DNA of 64,000 bases from Paenibacillus_AR mesotrionivorans (GTDB lineage: Bacteria; Bacillota; Bacilli; Paenibacillales; NBRC-103111): the NCBI RefSeq assembly GCF_046098205.1, contig NZ_JBJURJ010000002.1, positions 248,001 to 312,000 of the forward strand, given 5' to 3'. Below, piece by piece: positions 60,401-64,000 of this stretch; position 1 is the stretch's first letter, and every line of letters starts with the position of its first letter. The notes beneath the pieces were generated by a model. The model saw only the letters and a list, made by a program, of their open reading frames with translations. It was not told where the DNA came from and did no database searches. The position numbers and the translations under genes are program-made.

Positions 60401-62241
60401 CCTTGGCCCACGACCTCCAGACTGTCGATTTTGTTATACGCATAATTGCTGTGGGTGGCATCCACCAAATATTTTTTGTAGCGGAGAGTTTTCCCCTGGA
60501 AGCCGGCAGGCAAATTCTGCACCTGAACGCTGACTTCCTTGGTGGTGGTCCCGTCCAGCTGATGGTTCCAGACCATCAGGGTAGCTTTGGCGTCGCTGTT
60601 TTTGGTGGCCAGCATCCGTACACCCGTATTGCCTGTATCATTGCCGGTGACCGCAACCTTCTCGTCTCCCAGCATGGCCAACAGCCGCATGGTATTAAAA
60701 TACGGGGTGAAATATGTTTTGCCCAGCACCTCGTAATAGTGCAGCTTGTCGGTGGTGCCGACGATCTGGAACTTGTTGACTTGGGCATTGCCCCAATGAA
60801 TCCTTACCTTGGCAATCTGCTGGGGGGACCCCAAATCAAATTTCAACCAGCTCCAATAATCCCCCTGCAAAAACTCGGTAGCCGGATCCCCGTCTGTAAC
60901 AGCGGCAATGGCGGGATCATTGACGGCGTTAGGAACCGTGATTTTTTGCCCGTCCACACCATAAAACTCAATATCCCGGATCTTCATCTGCTGGGAGGTG
61001 GCGGATTCCCTCCAGCCGCGCAGATTCATGTACTGTACAGGCTTCGGATCGTTGGCCGCATACTCCTGCCAGCCAACAGCACCGCTGCTCAGAGCGTAAT
61101 CCACATCGAACTGGTTCTTGAAGTACGCATTCAGTGTATGGACCGCCACCCAGTTCATGGGGATATCCACAAAGCCCTTTTCATAAAAATACGCCGAATC
61201 CGTCATAAAGGCCGCCTGTTTGGCCAAGGCCACATTGCTGGTGCTGTCGCTTAACCCCCCGCCGCCCTTCCAGCCGTATTCACTGACGATCAGGGTCGCG
61301 TTGGGGTATTTATCCTTCAGATAATTGCGCATCTCCACCGCTTGGGTTTCATTCTGGGTCACCTCCTGGCGGTACCGGTGCCAGGAGACAAAATCCACCT
61401 GGTAATGATTCTGGTAAGCAATGTCCACAAATTGCTTTTGTTTGGCAAAATCATAGCCGGACAGCACCGGGCCGCCCACCTTCAGGCGGACGCCGTTGGC
61501 ACCGAAGGTATCATTCAGGCCCAACTGCTGGTTCACCCAGACCACCGCCTTGGACATCCCCTCGTACATCCGCATATAACCGGGGATATCGTTCTTCATA
61601 TGCCCGTAATAGGCAGGCTCCAGGTTGGGCTCATTGCCCACCTCGATGTACTCCAGCTTGGGATTCTTCTCCTTGAGGGTTTGGATAATTACCCGTATGG
61701 CCTTGTCGTACTCATCCCAGTTCATGGTTTCTTCCCCGGCCAACAGGCGGTTTTTGCCCGGATTGGCATCACCCCCGTAGGAATAAGCCAGAGAGATCAG
61801 GAGGGATTCCGAAAACTGCCCCATAAAATCATAGGTTTCCTTGCGCCCGCTGAGCAGGTCCGGATTGGTGGCCAGATTCTGTGGGGTATCGATGCTGTAA
61901 GCCAGACGGTCCGGATTATTGGCGTCCTTGTTGTAGTACCAGTTAATTTTGACAAAATCCCGGACCACCTTGGTCTTGATTCCCGCCAGTTCCTCCACCA
62001 CGTGGACAGGCAGCGGGGAATAGTTGGTATTGTTAAATTGCTCCGTGCGTATTAATGTGCCGTCGCTGACGCCGTAATCGGCGGTCAGTACCTGGGCTGT
62101 GGAGGAAACCTCCGCTTGGACGGTCCCTGGGAAGGCGGGAGCCAGGCCCAGGGCCATGGATGCGGCCAACAGTCCTGCCGTCAGTGCGCTGAAGGGAGCT
62201 TTGCCCCGTTTCCAGCCCTTTTTGCTGGTTAAATCGCTCAT
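57496..62241 (-). CDS. 1581-residue secreted multidomain glycosidase
   Basis: Signal peptide to about residue 44. Clan GH-A barrel about 50-620 with acid/base Glu in YIEVGNEPNLEPAY (near 203) and nucleophile in LIVSEYGWKGGGG (near 322). A discoidin-like (F5/8 type C) domain of about 100 residues lies inside this catalytic region (about 423-525). A second discoidin-like domain (about 660-760), two laminin-G/concanavalin-like modules (about 780-1000 and 1200-1420) separated by Ig-like cadherin-type repeats, a DUF5011 repeat (about 1425-1505) and a family-specific C-terminus follow. No SLH or sortase motif, so released or bound through sugar-binding modules. ATG 62241 follows AAGGAGG. Substrate unknown. 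Confidence 0.82.
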   Translation of the reverse strand: MSDLTSKKGWKRGKAPFSALTAGLLAASMALGLAPAFPGTVQAEVSSTAQVLTADYGVSDGTLIRTEQFNNTNYSPLPVHVVEELAGIKTKVVRDFVKINWYYNKDANNPDRLAYSIDTPQNLATNPDLLSGRKETYDFMGQFSESLLISLAYSYGGDANPGKNRLLAGEETMNWDEYDKAIRVIIQTLKEKNPKLEYIEVGNEPNLEPAYYGHMKNDIPGYMRMYEGMSKAVVWVNQQLGLNDTFGANGVRLKVGGPVLSGYDFAKQKQFVDIAYQNHYQVDFVSWHRYRQEVTQNETQAVEMRNYLKDKYPNATLIVSEYGWKGGGGLSDSTSNVALAKQAAFMTDSAYFYEKGFVDIPMNWVAVHTLNAYFKNQFDVDYALSSGAVGWQEYAANDPKPVQYMNLRGWRESATSQQMKIRDIEFYGVDGQKITVPNAVNDPAIAAVTDGDPATEFLQGDYWSWLKFDLGSPQQIAKVRIHWGNAQVNKFQIVGTTDKLHYYEVLGKTYFTPYFNTMRLLAMLGDEKVAVTGNDTGNTGVRMLATKNSDAKATLMVWNHQLDGTTTKEVSVQVQNLPAGFQGKTLRYKKYLVDATHSNYAYNKIDSLEVVGQGTANITGTEVFNETLAPNAVMLIELEAVDASINNIVSAGKTVTGDLQNLPALVDGDGRTAASAASSNYPQSVVIDLGRTFQVSGAEIKWSQAELQGYRYSISASADNSSYSTVVDATYGAWSKGNSLHWFPAAARYVKLTVTGSYTGQPLSIDDISIFADGLYKNGFETAEDRDLSGWKTKGYSSKYTVWDYGTDTVTGSTYTVPHETFGSVSDNFGFFGENSWADYGMEAKVKMDNPVYTGDVKMGVTARAGKGRADEHRNLHYSLLLVKDGGISKLVLQRDNTDMPTGKKNNIELDSVVLDGIDPARWYTLRLEAVGPNLKGYLDGMLMVEYTDHDVYDGKDALLPAGLAGIRGSKTKVQFDDIRVYPIMPLLSDIQVNGVSISGFNPLKNDYLVKLSGPGSDKATVTGTVYGGANAVVSPASSGALPLGGTGEEVVHLIAAQSTEGNGATYYRVSLRKASEDATLSSLKLSVIPDSGAYNPAVLQPADILLAPGVYDYQVKIPSRTAFVSVKEAMATVSNLATVEVVNAPIVSGTGTLSVKVTAEAGNSQVYTLHFTANEEAPLGTVLLAETFETGTYNQDAATGWRNADNTQTQHLRVTEDVSGRALEKTTNDNMAFSVGSSSWTNYEVRARVKANADTGLPGIIARASDDLKNFYMLRIHNGENNLAGGSTGYIALGRMVNNSLKESSIKKPFPYEAGKWYQLRLVVNGSRLMGYVDDKLVFDVTDTGSGLFPDNPPPLTQGKAGIRTANRPAQIDDYVVALLPGDTTPVPDTVKPVITLNGEAVMSIPAGSVFTDPGAAATDNVDGDLSATIVVTGQVDTAVPGVYTLRYNVQDKAGNAAQEVIRTVTVSGTVGEGKPFMVKGGLVGDRTQGLTARVTVIPVDGALAHEGDEVVFFQLMKGDAPVSHAALKTDIAGLTTLAAHFDVADPENPAYSIRVLVVDQLLPAGGALPEALSDKVVLQ

Positions 62242-62260
62242 ATCGTTGGTACCCTCCTTT

Positions 62261-64000
62261 TTAATTCAATACCGCCACATCGGATAACGCGTAGGGAAGG
62301 CGGCTTTCATTGAGCTCCAGGCTGTCCAGGACAAATACCCGTACGGTATAGGCCGTATTCTCCGGATCGGCTGCGTCGAAGGTGGCGGACAGGGAAACCG
62401 GTTCTGTGCCGGTTATATCCTTCTCAATGGCTGTATAGCCCACGGGTGTTATGCCGTTCATTAGCTGGAAGAACACAGCCTCCATCCCGTCATGGTCTGC
62501 TGTCCCGCTCAGCCGCTCTACAGCCACAGTTGCGGTTAGGCCGCCGGTCCGTTCCAGCGTGCCGGTGATCCCGAAGCTTTTGGCTACGGCAAGCACGTAT
62601 ACGGTCCGGGTTACCTCCAAGGCGCTGCCTCCCTTGCTGTCCGTCACATTGTAACGGAGGACATAGGTGCCCGGCACCGTAGTGTCCACCTGCCCGCTTA
62701 CGGTAATGGCCGCCGCAAGATCGCCGTCCTCCGCATCCAGAGCCGCCGCACCCGGATCGGTGAAGCTGCTTCCCGCCGGAATGGACATCACCGCCGGGCC
62801 GTACAGGGTAATGACGGGCAGCGCATTTTCGCCGGAAATCCCGGTCACCAGAAGATCGTCGAAGGCCGCTCTGGCATTGGCTACACGGATGCCGGCTTTG
62901 CCGGAGGTCCAAGGGGTGAAGGCCGTATCAAATACATCCGGTCCGTCCGTTACGTCAAAAAGCAGCTGGTCATCCACATAAGCCTTGATGTGGTTGCCCT
63001 GAAGCACCATTCGGAGCTGGTACCACTTGTTCACATCAATGGGAGCGGAAACCGTCAGATTGTTGGGCTCCTTCAACGTATCGTTGATCACCTTGCCCAG
63101 GGAAATCTTGCTTTCATTGGGCTTGATGCGGAGCATGTAAAAATTCTTGTTATCCGCCGATACCCTCGCCGCCAAACCGGGATAGGAGGTGGGGTCAACC
63201 GCTTTGACCCGGACGGAAATATCCGCATCTCCCGAAACACTGCTGCTGTTGGACATGATGATATTGTTGGCGTTGACATCCCGCTGGGCGAATTTCTCTC
63301 CGTAAACCTCATCCACTACGCGGAATTGCCCAACCGCAGGCTGGGTCCAGCCTGTGTGGATGATGCCGTCGTTGAAGTGTTCCTGATACGTAACGGCGCC
63401 ACGTGCAGCCTCAGGCCGTACGGTGAACCGTAAGGTGTAATCCTGCACCGCACCGCTTTCGGCTGTTACACGAACGACCGCGGTTCCTTGTCCGTTAACC
63501 AGCTGCGGCTGTTGAATCACCTCTGCTCCAGCGCCGTACCCTGCACCTGCAGGCACCGCATTCCGGATGGTAACCACCCGGGTCAAGGAGGGAAGCTGCA
63601 CCTGGTACTCGTATTGCCCCGGTACCAGCACAGGATCGCTGCCCGCAGACAGCTTCACAGATGCCAATTCCGTGTTTGCGGACACGGCACGCACATACAG
63701 GGAATACGGCACGGCAGCACTGCCGTCTGCAGACTTAGCCAGTACGGTAACCTTGCGGGGTGTGTTGCCTGCTGTGCCCAGATCCAATTGCCCGTTCCCG
63801 CTGATCCAGGCGGTGCCACCGGAGGGCTGGACGGTTGCGGCAATGCTCACCTTGGACAGATCTGTTCCGTGGGGAAGCACGGCTGCACCAACGCTTTGTC
63901 CGTTTGCCATAGAGGCCACCGGCTTGCTGTTCACCTGAATGCCGCTTAATTGGGGCAGAAGCGGCGTTATCTTGATATCCGTGAAATCCGTATTCACATT
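62261..64000 (-). CDS. Paralogue of the multidomain glycosidase, C-terminal part
   Basis: The last about 580 residues of a gene that continues past the right edge; no start is visible. It repeats the C-terminal half of its neighbour in the same order: a segment ending FTDIKITPLLPQLSGIQVNS, Ig-like repeats, a laminin-G-like module (GWTQPAVGQFRVVDEVYGEK to KAGIRVANARAAFDDLLV), DUF5011 repeat (VMSIPAGSSFTDPGAAALDA) and the shared end domain with GMEAVFFQLMNG and ADPENTAYTVRVFV. A tandem duplication is the simplest reading. The 1581-residue gene begins 19 bases after its stop, so they share a transcript. Confidence 0.85.
   Translation of the reverse strand, partial: NVNTDFTDIKITPLLPQLSGIQVNSKPVASMANGQSVGAAVLPHGTDLSKVSIAATVQPSGGTAWISGNGQLDLGTAGNTPRKVTVLAKSADGSAAVPYSLYVRAVSANTELASVKLSAGSDPVLVPGQYEYQVQLPSLTRVVTIRNAVPAGAGYGAGAEVIQQPQLVNGQGTAVVRVTAESGAVQDYTLRFTVRPEAARGAVTYQEHFNDGIIHTGWTQPAVGQFRVVDEVYGEKFAQRDVNANNIIMSNSSSVSGDADISVRVKAVDPTSYPGLAARVSADNKNFYMLRIKPNESKISLGKVINDTLKEPNNLTVSAPIDVNKWYQLRMVLQGNHIKAYVDDQLLFDVTDGPDVFDTAFTPWTSGKAGIRVANARAAFDDLLVTGISGENALPVITLYGPAVMSIPAGSSFTDPGAAALDAEDGDLAAAITVSGQVDTTVPGTYVLRYNVTDSKGGSALEVTRTVYVLAVAKSFGITGTLERTGGLTATVAVERLSGTADHDGMEAVFFQLMNGITPVGYTAIEKDITGTEPVSLSATFDAADPENTAYTVRVFVLDSLELNESRLPYALSDVAVLN

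Overview
The window looks like chromosomal DNA from a Paenibacillus-type member of the Bacillota. It is moderately GC-rich, with strong AGGAGG-type ribosome binding sites and many TTG/GTG starts. The gene content fits: YyaC, HelD, bactofilin, a T-box serS, single-subunit SdhC, a large SLH-domain surface protein and secreted multidomain glycosidases. I see no rRNA, tRNA, insertion sequence, prophage or cas gene. Gene functions below come from reading the translations; no database search was possible.

Layout. 0-2 kb: aspartase (cut by the left edge) and an ACT-domain malic enzyme. 2.5-6 kb: a candidate small RNA divergent from a HelD-type RNA polymerase recycling helicase, which is followed by a HAD phosphatase. 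6-11.6 kb: an OmpR-type two-component pair, a LysR regulator, a PHP histidinol-phosphatase and a CDF metal exporter. 11.6-14 kb: a LacI regulator with a GH88 unsaturated glucuronyl hydrolase. 14-18.6 kb: a second HelD-like helicase behind a five-copy hairpin array, then a MarR/MFS efflux operon. 18.7-23.2 kb: sdhCAB with a divergent LysR regulator. 23.2-25.7 kb: a polysaccharide deacetylase and a small leader-peptide/attenuator operon ending in a CD3324-type HTH protein. 25.8-29.4 kb: an esterase and the 5-oxoprolinase genes pxpBCA. 30-39 kb: an acyltransferase, YbjQ with a small membrane protein, a TIM-barrel isomerase and a 2052-residue SLH protein. 39.4-44.2 kb: a ParM/StbA-like actin, divergent from an M23 peptidase-bactofilin pair, then an ABC exporter. 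44.3-49.2 kb: T-box serS, yyaC and fhs. 49.2-54.7 kb: a PAS histidine kinase and divergent xylA/xylR. 54.9-64 kb: three secreted glycosidase-type proteins in a row, the last cut by the right edge.

Physiology. The genes suggest an organism that degrades plant or microbial polysaccharides: xylose isomerase with its repressor, GH88, a clan GH-A enzyme operon and SLH surface display. It carries a TCA/C4-dicarboxylate module (aspartase, malic enzyme, succinate dehydrogenase) and one-carbon and amino-acid metabolism (fhs, hisJ, pxpBCA, serS).

The most unusual content is non-coding. Five intergenic elements share one geometry: two CTAACGG-type units facing two inverted ones, at offsets 0/50/134/184. 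Two arrays of a different AT-rich unit run at a constant 51-52 bp pitch. Three copies of a CCCCCAAAAGT palindrome sit at gene 3' ends, and one of them encodes a protein's C-terminus. A 58-bp hairpin repeat occurs twice. Finally, a family of hairpin-plus-linker arrays sits upstream of helD2 and sdhA, and in both places the last hairpin abuts the same TTAGGAGG ribosome binding site. That family is my best candidate for an undescribed RNA-level element.
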